Below, piece by piece: positions 1-9,342 of a DNA stretch of 64,000 bases (the stretch's first letter is position 1; the number at the start of each line of letters is the position of its first letter). Origin of the DNA: JBMYRH01 sp049602155 (lineage in GTDB: Bacteria; Myxococcota_A; UBA9042; PHBI01; JBMYRH01); the NCBI GenBank assembly GCA_049602155.1, contig JBMYRH010000022.1:19920-83919 (forward strand), given 5' to 3'. The position numbers and the translations under genes were made by a program. Under the pieces are notes generated by a model. The model was not told the origin of the DNA. It ran no database searches and saw only the letters and a list, made by a program, of their open reading frames with translations.

Positions 1-369
1 AAAAGAGACGATGAAGGGAGATGAATCCGACACACCGGTGAGGGGTGTGAACCCTGGACCGAAGCTCTCTGGGGGGACATAGACCTCGCCCAGATCAGCT
101 GGAGGTCCCAGCGTGACATCCTCGGCTGCGTCTGACGGCTCTGTGTCCACCGCGTCCTCCACCGAGGTGGGACCTTGAGGAGGGACCCCTGCATCACTCG
201 GATCCGAGTCAACGCCCTGAACCGCTCCCGCGTCGGTGAGGTCCACCGCCCCACCCTGCTCAACCGTGGGACTGGAGCTCTCGACGTCGCCTGAAGTCAA
301 TGGGGCTTCAGCGCAGGCCGTCATCATCATGAGGCCGCCCAAGAGCACTCGTAAGCCGCGATTGAGCAT
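1..369 (-). CDS. lipoprotein, N-terminal part (gene runs off left edge)
   Basis: An open frame reads leftwards from an ATG at 369 to the window edge without a stop, giving 123 residues. The first 19 residues form a lipoprotein signal peptide ending in the lipobox MTAC, so Cys19 would be lipidated and the protein anchored to an envelope membrane. A Ser/Asp/Glu/Pro-rich linker of roughly 75 residues follows, then the start of a more ordered region (EVYVPPESFGPGF). A GGAGGTGA ribosome binding site lies about 10 bases upstream of the ATG. The functional domain is outside the window, so no role can be assigned. The layout of lipobox, acidic linker and globular domain recurs throughout this window. 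Confidence 0.75.
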   Translation of the reverse strand, partial: MLNRGLRVLLGGLMMMTACAEAPLTSGDVESSSPTVEQGGAVDLTDAGAVQGVDSDPSDAGVPPQGPTSVEDAVDTEPSDAAEDVTLGPPADLGEVYVPPESFGPGFTPLTGVSDSSPFIVSF

Positions 370-528
370 CAGCGCATCACCTCCAACCTCTCTACAGCAT
401 AGACCGGATGCCGTCGGCCGTCACAACCCGCGATGGCGTCGGGGGGCACGCTGTAGAGCGCCCGAGCGTGACAGTGATGACCGTCGTTCTCGGCAACAGG
501 CGCCCGACGAGGCACGCCGCGTGAACCC

Positions 529-1290
529 TCAGTGCACCTCATCATCCGGGGGATCGTACCCGCCGCTCACGTACACGTTCACGACAGGCTCATCCGCACA
601 GGCGGCCTCGCAGCTCTTGAATTGAAAGGCGACGCCCTTGACCGACTTGAAGAGGACCGCGCACTCGTGAGGCTCGGGGATGCGCGAGAGGGTGTAGTCC
701 CCGTGTGCGCCGATGAGCTCCCCGAGGGTGCTCCCGACGCCGGTGCCCTGCGGTGTGCGGATCTTGGCGCCAGGGTCCAAGTCCAAGATGCGGTCCTTGA
801 GCGTCATCCGCAGGGTCAGGTCGAGCTTAGACAGACGAATGGTGCGGTAGCCGTCTTGGTCCATCAGGCCAGACATCATCATCGCCATCTCGTCTTTACC
901 TTCCATCGGGTCGAAGTAGAGCGCCTTGTAGGTCTTCCCTTCGAGCGCCAGGACCGAGGGTGGGACGGGCGCTCCGACGATGATATCTCCGACGCCGCGC
1001 TCGTGAATCATCCACGAGTCCTTTCCGGTCTTTTGCGGCTCAAAAGGAGCAGGGGCGACCGGTACGACAGGCTCAGTGCACTGAGAAGATGACGGCTTAA
1101 GGAAGGCGCTCATATCGTTCGGCGCGTCCGGATCGATGATGAGGTCGGCCCCTGACAAAGGGGGACCAGGCTGCCCCGAGAGGGCCTTCGACAACGCCTC
1201 ATCCTCATCGCCGACGACCTGAGGGGACGCCACGCATCCGATGAGGCACAGCGTGAGCCCAAGGGCACACCATTGAGTCACGTCATTCAT
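529..1290 (-). CDS. hypothetical lipoprotein
   Basis: A 253-residue lipoprotein. I chose the ATG at 1290 because it puts a compact signal peptide (lipobox LIGC, Cys19) at the N terminus; an ATG at 1314 would add eight residues. After a short acidic linker comes a domain with alternating hydrophobic strands and the phrase TGVGSTLGELIGAHGDY. That phrase resembles the G-x-G-S-T-x-x-E-L segment found in many small periplasmic proteins with no known function. Four cysteines lie in the mature protein, three of them near the C terminus (HECAVLF, KSCEAACAD), suggesting disulfides. It lies between two other minus-strand lipoprotein genes but is separated from both by more than 140 bases. No function is claimed. 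Confidence 0.7.
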   Translation of the reverse strand: MNDVTQWCALGLTLCLIGCVASPQVVGDEDEALSKALSGQPGPPLSGADLIIDPDAPNDMSAFLKPSSSQCTEPVVPVAPAPFEPQKTGKDSWMIHERGVGDIIVGAPVPPSVLALEGKTYKALYFDPMEGKDEMAMMMSGLMDQDGYRTIRLSKLDLTLRMTLKDRILDLDPGAKIRTPQGTGVGSTLGELIGAHGDYTLSRIPEPHECAVLFKSVKGVAFQFKSCEAACADEPVVNVYVSGGYDPPDDEVH

Positions 1291-1434
1291 GACCGACCAA
1301 CGCACAGGTACCATAAGTTCATCCCCACTCTGAGCGAGCGCGCGATGGGCGCGCAATATGCCGCACGGAGCTTGAACGGCGAACCCAGCGATGTCGAGCC
1401 GAAGCCCTCCAAGAAGCCCCCCGCGTACTCGCCG

Positions 1435-3438
1435 CTAAGGCGCCCGCCACCTTGGACTCCGCGGGGTGTAGTCTCCGTCGTCCTCTCCGGTGTCGCCGTC
1501 GAAGAAGTCGGCGTTAAAGTCGCTGTCCTCTGCAGCGCTCCAATCAGGGAGCCCAGCGACGTCGCCCCAGTACTCAGGCATCAGCATCGCGCCGGTGTTC
1601 AAGTAGTGTTGGTTGTCCGTCTGGATGATCCCCGAGTCCCGCTTGTAAGGCATCTCTGGCTTGCCGTAGTTGTCGAACACCCCGTAGCGATAATCCAAGC
1701 CCCCCGCGCCTACATCGAAGCCCCCTTGAGCCGAGAAGTACTTGAAGCCTACGACGCCCTCGTGGTGCGCGGCGTACTCGTCGCCGTTCGCATCAATAAA
1801 GGCGACAAAGACCACTGCGTGACCCGTACCGCTCACTCGGTTCAGGTTCAAAAACGCCCCTGGCTGGAGGTCCTCAAAGGGCAAGATCTCCCCCATCTCA
1901 AAGTTCACCAGCGCGTCCGGCGTCCCCCAGGTCCCCAAGGCATGGTTCACCCAGATGTGCGCCTTGATGTTCTGGCTGTGCAGGCTCTTCCAAGAGCTGA
2001 GCGGCAGGTAGTCAAAGACCGACCAATCTCCGGTGTCCTCTGCGTAGAGCGTCATCGCCTGCACGATCACCTCGAGCATCCCGGCGACGCACATCGTCTT
2101 GGCCCCTCCACTTCGGTAGATGGTGCCGTAGTCCCCGTACGCGAGGTCGTGCGTCAGCGCCGCAGAGTCGTAACCTAGGAGGCCGTAGTTGGCGTAGAGG
2201 TAGTCCACGGCGGCGAGGATGTAAGGGTTGAAGTGCACAGGGTGACTCTGCCCCCGCCGACGGACAGAGAGGCTGAAGGTGTACGCCCCACTGAGGGCCA
2301 CGCCATCGGCGCCCACGTAGGTGTCGACGACGAGGTAGTAGGTCCCAGGCTGAAGGATGGCATAGACGCTGCGATCACCACGCTCGATGAGGGTGGGCCC
2401 CTCGAGGTCGCTCAAGAGGTGCAGGTCGACGTCCACGCCGTCCGGCTCAGGCGTGCGCAGGACAGCGGCGACGCGGACCTCTTCCTCGACCGTGAACCGG
2501 TAGATCACCTCTCCCCCAGACTGGTCGAGGGTATCAGGCGGATAGCTATCCAGAGCGTCAGAGTAGGCCTCCGCCGTGTCCCGCGTGTCCTCGTACCAAC
2601 ACGGTAACTCGAGCGCGCCGTCAGGCAGCCCCCCCACCAAGACTGGGTCCGCAAGCGTCCCGTGTGCGCGATGCGTGAGCGTCACGTTGAGGGCGTAGCT
2701 GCCGCAGCCGGTGTTGTCGGAACCGTAGGTGTCAACCACGATGAAGTAAGTGCCCGCTTCAAGGATGGCAGAGGCCTCGTAGTGTCCTCTGTCCACCAAG
2801 ATGAGGGGCGCGACCGACGCGAGGATGTGGACGTCGACGTCGACCCCGGCGGGCTCTGGTGAGGCGAGCGCTGCGCGCACCTCGGTGAGTCCATCGAGGA
2901 CCACCATGTAGACCACCTCTCCTCCCACTTGGGCTTGCTCTGCCGGCGGATAACTGTGGACCTCCTGGCTGATCGCTCCGCAGGTGTCACCGGTGGTCGC
3001 ATAGTCACTTAATGTCGGACAGGTCGGGATGAGGATCGGCGCACCCCATGAGCCATCCTGGGGCGCACAGAGGTCACCGACCCCATCAGCGTCGCCGTCA
3101 CATTGCGCTTCGTTGGCGTCCTCGGGGCAGTTGTCGTCCACGTCCGGGACGCCATCGAGGTCTCCGTCCGACGCCACGGGCTCGGGCTCAGTCGAGACCT
3201 CGTCACCCGTCCTGTCTTCACGGTTCAGAGCATCATCACCCTGCAGCCCCGCATCGGCAGGGACTGGCTGTGTGCCCCAATTCGGCGTCACCTCACCGCG
3301 CCTTTCCCCCTCAACGGAGGCGTGATTCACGGCGCTAGGCAAGGTCACCTCCGCTGTGTCTCCACACCCAGTCGCGATAATGACGAGGGAGCAAAGCAAC
3401 ACGCCGCAACGCAGATGGGTACCACAGGGCACAGTCAT
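1435..3438 (-). CDS. lipoprotein with TSP3 repeat, two PPC-like domains and a Cys-peptidase-like domain
   Basis: A 667-residue lipoprotein. The ATG at 3438 has a GTGGAGGA ribosome binding site and gives a signal peptide ending IATGC (Cys25). In order there is an acidic linker, a calcium-type repeat (DLDGVPDVDDNCP, about 93-125), and two beta-rich modules of about 120 residues, each ending in a GTYYLVVDTY-like strand, typical of bacterial pre-peptidase C-terminal (PPC) domains. A C-terminal domain begins near 410. In it, AKTMCVAGM (Cys450) followed about 90 residues later by GTGHAVVF (His540) is the order expected of a papain-like/CHAP cysteine hydrolase. The hydrolase reading is inference; the repeats are directly visible. 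It is probably an outer-membrane or surface enzyme. Confidence 0.75.
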   Translation of the reverse strand: MTVPCGTHLRCGVLLCSLVIIATGCGDTAEVTLPSAVNHASVEGERRGEVTPNWGTQPVPADAGLQGDDALNREDRTGDEVSTEPEPVASDGDLDGVPDVDDNCPEDANEAQCDGDADGVGDLCAPQDGSWGAPILIPTCPTLSDYATTGDTCGAISQEVHSYPPAEQAQVGGEVVYMVVLDGLTEVRAALASPEPAGVDVDVHILASVAPLILVDRGHYEASAILEAGTYFIVVDTYGSDNTGCGSYALNVTLTHRAHGTLADPVLVGGLPDGALELPCWYEDTRDTAEAYSDALDSYPPDTLDQSGGEVIYRFTVEEEVRVAAVLRTPEPDGVDVDLHLLSDLEGPTLIERGDRSVYAILQPGTYYLVVDTYVGADGVALSGAYTFSLSVRRRGQSHPVHFNPYILAAVDYLYANYGLLGYDSAALTHDLAYGDYGTIYRSGGAKTMCVAGMLEVIVQAMTLYAEDTGDWSVFDYLPLSSWKSLHSQNIKAHIWVNHALGTWGTPDALVNFEMGEILPFEDLQPGAFLNLNRVSGTGHAVVFVAFIDANGDEYAAHHEGVVGFKYFSAQGGFDVGAGGLDYRYGVFDNYGKPEMPYKRDSGIIQTDNQHYLNTGAMLMPEYWGDVAGLPDWSAAEDSDFNADFFDGDTGEDDGDYTPRSPRWRAP

Positions 3439-3722
3439 AGGGTCCTCCACGAGATGTGGGAGAGGGGGACCGACCGAAGCGGAGTGTACAGATACGGTCG
3501 TCACGAGTCACTCAGAGATCACGGATCTGCGTACGTGACGTCCCGCGCCACAGATCCCTGCACCCAGCGGGGGGGCTTGGATTACCTCACTGGCACAGTT
3601 GAAGCCCGTGCTCCGCGTGCACTTGGTTCATTGACAAAGCGCTCTCAAACATGCGACGTGCCGGGCGAAAAGGACACATTGCTGCCCTTGTTCAGACCAC
3701 GATACCTCTCCCTGGAAGCACG

Positions 3723-4936
3723 ATGAAAATCTCAGCAATCGCCTTGTCACTGGTCATGCTCTTCACCCTCGGCGGCTGCGGCTCAGAGCCTGGCCCGTTG
3801 ACCTGCACGTTCAGCATTGAGGTCGCGACCACGAACTACAACTCCTGCATCGAGACACAGGTGATCTATACGGCAGAGTCAGGGGTGACCTATTGCCCAG
3901 ACACAAGCGCTAGCGCGACGGCGTCCTGCCAGTCACGCATCTCAGGCTACGACACGCTCGACGAGCCGACGTGCGTCATAGGCGAGAGCTGTGACCCTGA
4001 GAGCTACACGAGCATGTGCGTCTCAGAGATGTCAGACGCTGGGGGGGCGCGCGCGACCATGACCACCTACCGCTCTGCGATCAGCTGCCTCAGCGCAGAG
4101 GATTTGTGCTCGTCGGTCGACACCTTCACTTGCTTGGAGGGAGACGACGAATCGATGAGCCGCGCAAGCGACGCTGAGAGCCAAAGTGACGCAGGGAGCG
4201 CCGATGAGCTGACGCGAGGTGACGCTGGAGGCGATGAAGCCGGCCCAACCGACAGCGCAGAGCCCACCGACCCAGAGCCCACCGACCCGGAGCCCACCGA
4301 CCCAGAGCCCACCGACCCAGAGCCCACCGACCCAGAGCCCACGGGNNNNNNNNNNNNNNNNNNNNNNNNNNNNNNNNNNNNNNNNNNNNNNNNNNNNNNN
4401 NNNNNNNNNNNNNNNNNNNNNNNNNNNNNNNNNNNNNNNNCCCAGAGCCCACCGACCCAGAGCCCACCGACCCAGAGCCCACCGACCCAGAGCCCACGGG
4501 CGCGAACTGCAACGAAACGTACACATGCGTGGCCAATTGCGGGCCTGATCAGACCTGCGTCTCGGCCTGCGTCGAGGCTGGCTCTACCGAAGCTCAAGGA
4601 CTGTTCAACGCGTTTATCATGTGTCAGCAGAACCAGAGCTGCGCCGACGCTTTTTGCATCGCCACCCACTGCTCTACCGAGGGCGCATCATGCTTCTACG
4701 AGACCTCCGGCGACGGCACCTGCTCGAGCTTTTTCGAGTGCTCCCAGGCCTGCATGACCGGCGACAGCGCCTGCATCGAGGCCTGTGTGGCCCAAACGAG
4801 CGCTGAGGGGCAGGCACAGCTATTGGCAATCAACATCTGCGTGGGTGCCGAGTGCCCCCAATCAGATCCAGATTGCGTCAACGCCTCGGTCTCCGAGGGT
4901 GGCATGTGCAAAGCCTTCTGGGACGCGTGCATGTAG
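3723..4936 (+). CDS. Cys-rich lipoprotein with PEPTD repeat tether, interrupted by assembly gap
   Basis: The ATG at 3723 gives a lipoprotein signal (LGGC, Cys19). Next come a Cys-containing domain, an acidic linker and a run of PEPTD pentapeptides (4259-4345). A 95-base N run follows, then four more PEPT units and a C-terminal domain with about 18 cysteines, ending at 4936. As written, the frame shifts by two across the Ns. The 56 bases before the gap are identical to the 56 bases at 4445-4500, and overlapping them restores one frame reading ...PEPTG-ANCNETYTC. The coding sequence is therefore probably intact and roughly 1063 bases long. The C-terminal Cys modules (CVSACVEAGSTEAQ, CIEACVAQTSAEGQ) resemble those in the lipoprotein at 24654-26267. 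The function is unknown. Confidence 0.75.
4259..4500 (+). repeat. 15-bp in-frame tandem repeat (PEPTD)
   Basis: Tandem copies of the 15-base unit CCAGAGCCCACCGAC lie on both sides of the N run. Each copy encodes PEPTD and forms the flexible tether of the lipoprotein. One copy left of the gap carries a single A-to-G change (CCGGAG). Confidence 0.9.
4346..4440. other. assembly gap (95 N), probably spurious
   Basis: A scaffold gap inside the PEPTD array. The left flank already ends in CCCACGGG, which is the unique exit of the array on the right flank (4493-4500). Together with the 56-base identity of the flanks, this indicates overlapping contig ends rather than missing sequence. Confidence 0.85.
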
Positions 4937-5036
4937 CACACCACAAGGCCCACCTGGGGGCCCGTTGGCGCGGATCGGTCAACGGCCTACGGGGCACCCC
5001 GCGCGTGAAGTTGTGTCCCCAGCCCGGCTGCGTTAG

Positions 5037-6023
5037 ATGGCTCCTGTGACACACGCCACCGAATGGACCCCGCTCGACCCGATTGAGGACAGCCCAGTCT
5101 TTCACTGGTTTGTCGTCGTCATCCTATGCGCCTGCCTTTGGTTCAGCCTCGACGGCCCCTGGTGGGCACAGGCGGCCGTCGGGTTCTTCTTGTTGCGGGT
5201 GCTCTCCTGGCACACCGCTTTCACGACGAGAACCACCGTCAAGCCGGCTGAGCGCATCATCGAGATGGTGCAGCTCACGCCCATCGGCCGCCGAAGGATC
5301 GCCCTCGGCTTCGACGCCATCTCCGAGGTCCGCATCCAGACCAAAGCCTGGGGGGATTACAACTCCCGTCAGCTGCGCGGGACGCTGATGCTGTGCACCC
5401 TCAACCGACGCTTTAATGTCATCTACTCAAGCCGAGACGCGCGCAGGCTGACGCAGTTGGCAGATGAACTTCGCGACGCGATCGGCTTGCTCCCCTCCTT
5501 CAAAGAGGTCCCGCCGCTAGAGTCCCCCAAGGCGTTGACGGAGGCGCAAGTCGAGGCGCTCCAGCTGCTTTGCCAGGACGCGATCGACTCGGATCGCATC
5601 CTGGGCCCTGACGACGTGTCCGATGAGTTACGAGAGACCATCGCGACGCACACTGGGATGCCCACCACCGAGGCGCTCTGGTGCTTCGTGGACACCGCGA
5701 TGGCCTTAAAGGGGCGCTATGGCCTGGCGATCGGCGCCCATGGACTCTACTGGGCCAACGATAAGGATCTCAAAGAGCACACCAAGATCTCGCGCCTCTC
5801 CTGGGACGACATCGGCGCGCACACCTTCGCAGTCGACCCGGCCGACTCGGACATCATGGTGGGCACCACGAGCCAGATTGGGAGCGGCGTCTTCTGGGGA
5901 CACGAGCGCATCCTCACCCTCCTCTGCGCGCTTCAGGAGATCGTGACCTCGCGACGCGAATGTCCCGAGGAAGCCGGCGATGACGCGACCGATGAGCGTG
6001 ACACTCCGCCATGGCTGGCCTGA
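5037..6023 (+). CDS. membrane-anchored protein of unknown function
   Basis: A 328-residue protein starting at the ATG at 5037. Two adjacent hydrophobic stretches (about 23-41 and 45-57) form a membrane hairpin near the N terminus. The remaining 270 residues are soluble, mixed alpha/beta and Trp-rich. Residues 65-130 (IIEMVQLTPIGRRRIALGF and the following beta strands) resemble the small beta domain that often follows such a hairpin in bacterial PH-like membrane proteins, but I cannot confirm this. The C-terminal segment has a repeated GTTSQIGSGVFWGHERI-like strand pattern. There is no signal cleavage site and no catalytic motif. It stands alone, 100 bases after the Cys-rich lipoprotein and upstream of the STAS-like gene. 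Confidence 0.65.
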   Translation: MAPVTHATEWTPLDPIEDSPVFHWFVVVILCACLWFSLDGPWWAQAAVGFFLLRVLSWHTAFTTRTTVKPAERIIEMVQLTPIGRRRIALGFDAISEVRIQTKAWGDYNSRQLRGTLMLCTLNRRFNVIYSSRDARRLTQLADELRDAIGLLPSFKEVPPLESPKALTEAQVEALQLLCQDAIDSDRILGPDDVSDELRETIATHTGMPTTEALWCFVDTAMALKGRYGLAIGAHGLYWANDKDLKEHTKISRLSWDDIGAHTFAVDPADSDIMVGTTSQIGSGVFWGHERILTLLCALQEIVTSRRECPEEAGDDATDERDTPPWLA

Positions 6024-6196
6024 AAAACGCCCTTTCACGCGGGTCATCGGGTGAAGGCGTGCCACCCAGAGGGGGCATGCCCCCCCCTGACTTGAGCGTC
6101 GCGGCGGCGCACGATTGCAATCCACCCACGCTGCTTACTACTCTCTCGGTACCACTGTTCGACAGCATGCATGGTAATTTGAGGTGGAAACGACAC

Positions 6197-6625
6197 ATGA
6201 GCGTTGAAGCGAACATCGGACGAGGCGACAGCGCCATTGCAGAGGTAATCGAGAGCAGCAATTGCACGACTTGGATGGGTAAAGACCGGATCATCTGGAT
6301 CAAGATCAAGCCGGTAAATCACCACAACCTAGACGACGCAAAGGGCCTCGTTGACGCCCATAACCGCCTCGCAGAGGGGACGCCATGCCGCATCATCTGC
6401 GACATGCGGCACGCGACTATGGGAGCCGACGCCGAGGCCCGTCGATACTACGTCGGTCCTGAGGCTTCGAAGCTCAAGATCGCGATGGCGATGGTCGTCA
6501 CGTCCCGCATGCAGCGCTTCGTGGGGACGCTCTTCTTACGCTTCAGTCGCCCGCCTTACCCGATGAAGCTCTTTCAAGAGCCTGCGGACGCGATCGCCTG
6601 GCTTGAGACCTACCCTGCGTCGTAG
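6197..6625 (+). CDS. STAS/SpoIIAA-like domain protein
   Basis: A 142-residue soluble protein. I chose the ATG at 6197 because GAGGTGG lies 10 bases upstream; an upstream ATG at 6167 has no such site. The order of elements is a beta hairpin (KDRIIWIKIKP), an acidic helix (DAKGLVDAHNRL), a core strand (PCRIICDMRH), a loop and helix (AEARRYYVGPEASKLKIAMAMV), and a C-terminal strand and helix (PMKLFQEPADAIAWLETY). This matches the small STAS/SEC14-like proteins of myxobacteria and Bacteroidetes. These resemble anti-anti-sigma factors but usually lack the phosphorylated serine; here the corresponding loop is RHATMGAD, with a threonine. No kinase or sigma partner lies next to it. Confidence 0.6.
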   Translation: MSVEANIGRGDSAIAEVIESSNCTTWMGKDRIIWIKIKPVNHHNLDDAKGLVDAHNRLAEGTPCRIICDMRHATMGADAEARRYYVGPEASKLKIAMAMVVTSRMQRFVGTLFLRFSRPPYPMKLFQEPADAIAWLETYPAS

Positions 6626-6937
6626 CAAGCGGGGTAAGCCATAGGAGAGGGTTCGCTCAGGGTCCCAGGCGAGGTGTCGAAGGATGGCAGAGAGGTCCAC
6701 CAGATGCCGAAGCTGAGACGTAAGCGCGGTGCGCGGCGAGGTCGACGACATCGACTGCAGCCGTGAAACAACGCTGAGCTGCTGCTTATAGCCGTCCCCA
6801 GCCTCAGGGCCTGAAGGCTAAGGGGCGGGTGCGCTGACGACCAGCGCAATACGCGCCGGACACTTTTACTCGTCTGCCCTCACATTGGATGTGACTCTGT
6901 GGGCCTTGTAGACGATTTAGAACCAAGGAGCGCCGAC
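6626..6937. other. intergenic, 312 bases
   Basis: No convincing gene. An imperfect GC-rich inverted repeat around 6789-6826 (CCCCAGCCT ... AAGGCTAAGGGG) might be a terminator. A candidate AAGGAG ribosome binding site for the next gene is at 6925-6930. Confidence 0.4.
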
Positions 6938-7366
6938 ATGACCGGATTCTTCTCTGAGCTCTTGCAGCGTGGCTCAGAGCCCGCAACGCGACTCAGCCGA
7001 TACACAGAGCGATGTGGCTACTTCTATCTCGCCGTGGGGATGGGCCTGCTCTTCGCCCCGACCGGTCCGGTGGCAGTTGGGCTCCTCCCGGCCTATGAGG
7101 GACAAGAAGAGGCGCTGATCCGCTTGCTGGGCCTGACCCTCGGCGTCGTCGGCTACTTCTATGTCTTCGGGGGACGCACGCAGCAACCCTCTTTCGGCCT
7201 CGCGACGGTCCTCGACAGGCTGCTCGTCCCGGGCTTGCTCGGGTTCGTCTACATGGCCTCTCACGTCGAGCTTATGATCGTCCTCCCGCTGGCCATCCTC
7301 GACCCCATCCTCGGCATAGGGGCTTACATCCTATGGCGACGGGATGAGGCAGAGGCGACAGGGTGA
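6938..7366 (+). CDS. small four-helix membrane protein
   Basis: A 142-residue protein. The ATG at 6938 sits 7 bases after AAGGAG. Four hydrophobic segments (about 29-52, 62-79, 91-110 and 112-130) suggest a four-helix inner-membrane protein. Short polar loops carry GGRTQQPSFG and a basic C terminus. I recognise no family motif. The gene converges with the minus-strand gene that ends at 7371, leaving only four bases between the stop codons, so any terminator must lie inside coding sequence. Confidence 0.65.
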   Translation: MTGFFSELLQRGSEPATRLSRYTERCGYFYLAVGMGLLFAPTGPVAVGLLPAYEGQEEALIRLLGLTLGVVGYFYVFGGRTQQPSFGLATVLDRLLVPGLLGFVYMASHVELMIVLPLAILDPILGIGAYILWRRDEAEATG

Positions 7367-7370
7367 GGAC

Positions 7371-8639
7371 TTAGAAGTCGTCTTTGTACCGCTCAGCGAG
7401 GGGCGGTGAGAGGCTCAAGCCCACGGGCAGCGACCCGTGACCGATGCCCATGAAGACCGTATCTTGCATCCAAGACAGGTGGAGCCCGAACTTCTCCCCG
7501 CCGATCTCAAGCCACTTCGGATAAACGTTGACCTGCACGCTCGGCGCCAAGACGAAGTTGTAATCGGTGAGGGTGTTCGGGTCCTCAGCGCTCGCGTCGT
7601 AGAGCGTGTCGATGTCGGGGAAGCCCTCTTTGACGACCACCACGACCAGCGGGTTGTCCTCCTCGGAGTACGCGGCCAAAAAGCACCACCGCATCTGACC
7701 AGGCGCCAAGTCACCGTTGGGGAGGGGCTCAAAGCGACGCGCCTGAAGGCCTACGCCGAGGGTCCACTGGGTCAAATCTTCATCCGCTGAGTAGGTCAGG
7801 TTGAACGAATTAATGAGGTGCCCGGTCAGCGCCGAGATGCTCAGGCCCCCATAGATGTGGAGGCGCGCCCACATCAGCTGCCCCGTGTTGTAGAGGCTGT
7901 TGGTGACGGGGTTATACGAGGTCTGAAAGGTCCAATCTCTCAAATGCAGCGTGTCGGCGAAGAACTCGGCGACGTCATCGTTGAGGAACATCAACTTCCC
8001 GATCCAATCAAAGAGCAAAAGGTCGGCGATAGCGTCCGCAGAGCCCTGTCTGAACTTCTGCGCTTGGACCACCTCGTTTAACCAATGCCCTGTGTAGAGG
8101 GTCAGCCAAGACCAAAGCTGCGGGTACTCCATCCCTCGGTGTGTGAAGTACTCCGTCATCATACGATGCCTGAACCCGCCACCGAGGAAGTGCCAGAGGT
8201 AGTTCGGGATGAACGCCGGGGTGCCATCGATCAGCGGACTGAGCGGCAAGATCTGCTGATAAAAGAACTCCTCCACCCCATACGACTCGATCGACTTGAT
8301 GGGGTTCACAAGCCCCTGAATCACTCGCTGCTGCCCCTTCAAGAACTGCAACTTGCTCAACGGCTGCGCGTCATACTCCTCCAACCCGGACTCGACGATG
8401 ATCCCCCAGGGCGTATGGAACGCATGAGCCCCAATGCCGTCCGGGTTGTAGAAGAAGAAGCGGCGCGCCTCGCTCTCCTCCCGAGACGTCGTATCCTCCC
8501 GGGGCTCACTGAGCGGTATCAAGTCCAGGGACGACCCGCCGACGTCCTCAACCGACTGAGGCGCTTGAGGCAGCTCAGCCTTCGCATCACCCGGCAAGGC
8601 CATGACAAAGAGCACGGCGAGCAGCGATCGTCCCATCAT
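7371..8639 (-). CDS. exported protein of unknown function
   Basis: A 422-residue protein with a cleavable signal peptide (MALPGDAKA, about residue 22) and no lipobox. The central part is rich in aromatic residues and carries conserved-looking stretches: HFLGGGFRHRMMTEYF, YTGHWLNEVVQA and ADLLLFDWIGKLMF. The C-terminal 180 residues alternate beta strands with Tyr/Trp girdles (LTQWTLGVGLQARR, VQVNVYPKWLEIGG), which suggests outer-membrane beta structure. The His/Asp-containing middle segments look like an integral-membrane or enzymatic core, but I cannot name the family. It ends against the convergent membrane protein gene. Confidence 0.6.
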   Translation of the reverse strand: MMGRSLLAVLFVMALPGDAKAELPQAPQSVEDVGGSSLDLIPLSEPREDTTSREESEARRFFFYNPDGIGAHAFHTPWGIIVESGLEEYDAQPLSKLQFLKGQQRVIQGLVNPIKSIESYGVEEFFYQQILPLSPLIDGTPAFIPNYLWHFLGGGFRHRMMTEYFTHRGMEYPQLWSWLTLYTGHWLNEVVQAQKFRQGSADAIADLLLFDWIGKLMFLNDDVAEFFADTLHLRDWTFQTSYNPVTNSLYNTGQLMWARLHIYGGLSISALTGHLINSFNLTYSADEDLTQWTLGVGLQARRFEPLPNGDLAPGQMRWCFLAAYSEEDNPLVVVVVKEGFPDIDTLYDASAEDPNTLTDYNFVLAPSVQVNVYPKWLEIGGEKFGLHLSWMQDTVFMGIGHGSLPVGLSLSPPLAERYKDDF

Positions 8640-8927
8640 GAACCAAGGCCGATGACGGCGTCGTTTAAGGCAACAGAGGTCAAAGCGCCCCCACTGAAAG
8701 CCCTAAAGACATACGATTATTTCACCATTGTAGACAGGGTGAGGCGCGAAGCGACCGGTCACACACGAGGCGCCAGGGCGCTCCCTTTCGAGCGGTCGAA
8801 CACATCCGCAACGCAGGTGCTCCTCCCGCGCAATGTAACGGTTCAAAGGTCTTGGGTGAATCCAAAAAAAATCCGGCCACAGAGGTTCGGGAGCCGAGGC
8901 GATTCACACCCCTCGAGCGCACGACTG

Positions 8928-9326
8928 CTACGGCGCGTCCTGAACCAGGACCTCACTGGGCCGACTCCAGCCAATGGCCGCACTGCACAAGCCGAGCATC
9001 ATGGACAAGCCGAGGACCTCGAACTTGAAGTCCGGCCACACCGGCACGAGCAGCGCCCCGATCAAGGACGACAAGGAGGTGGCGAGCAGCCATCTATCCA
9101 AGACCAGCCCAAACAACCCACAGCCTCGACTCGCGATGGCCAAGTTCACGCTCAAGCTCGTGACAAAGTTTCACTCCTGAGCTCACTCGGAGAGCCCAAG
9201 ACCGGTAAAGAAGACCGCGGCGAAGAACCCGCTGTGGACGAGCAAGCGGTGAGCTCGAGTCGAAGCGACGAAACGGGAGAGGTTCGTCGCTGGCGCCAGA
9301 CAGTGGGGAGGCATCACAGCCCTCAT
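8928..9326 (-). pseudogene. possible broken membrane-protein gene
   Basis: Reading leftwards from an ATG at 9326, a 47-residue frame ends in a hydrophobic helix (HSGFFAAVFFTGLGLSE) at a TGA at 9183-9185. A second in-frame TGA follows within nine bases. The same frame then stays open to 8928 and encodes two more hydrophobic segments (ATSLSSLIGALLVPVW and LGLSMMLGLCSAAIGW). The pattern fits a small multi-helix membrane protein disrupted by stop codons just downstream of the rhodanese gene. It could equally be two tiny genes or chance. Confidence 0.25.
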
Positions 9327-9342
9327 CGCAGGCTCGCCCCCT

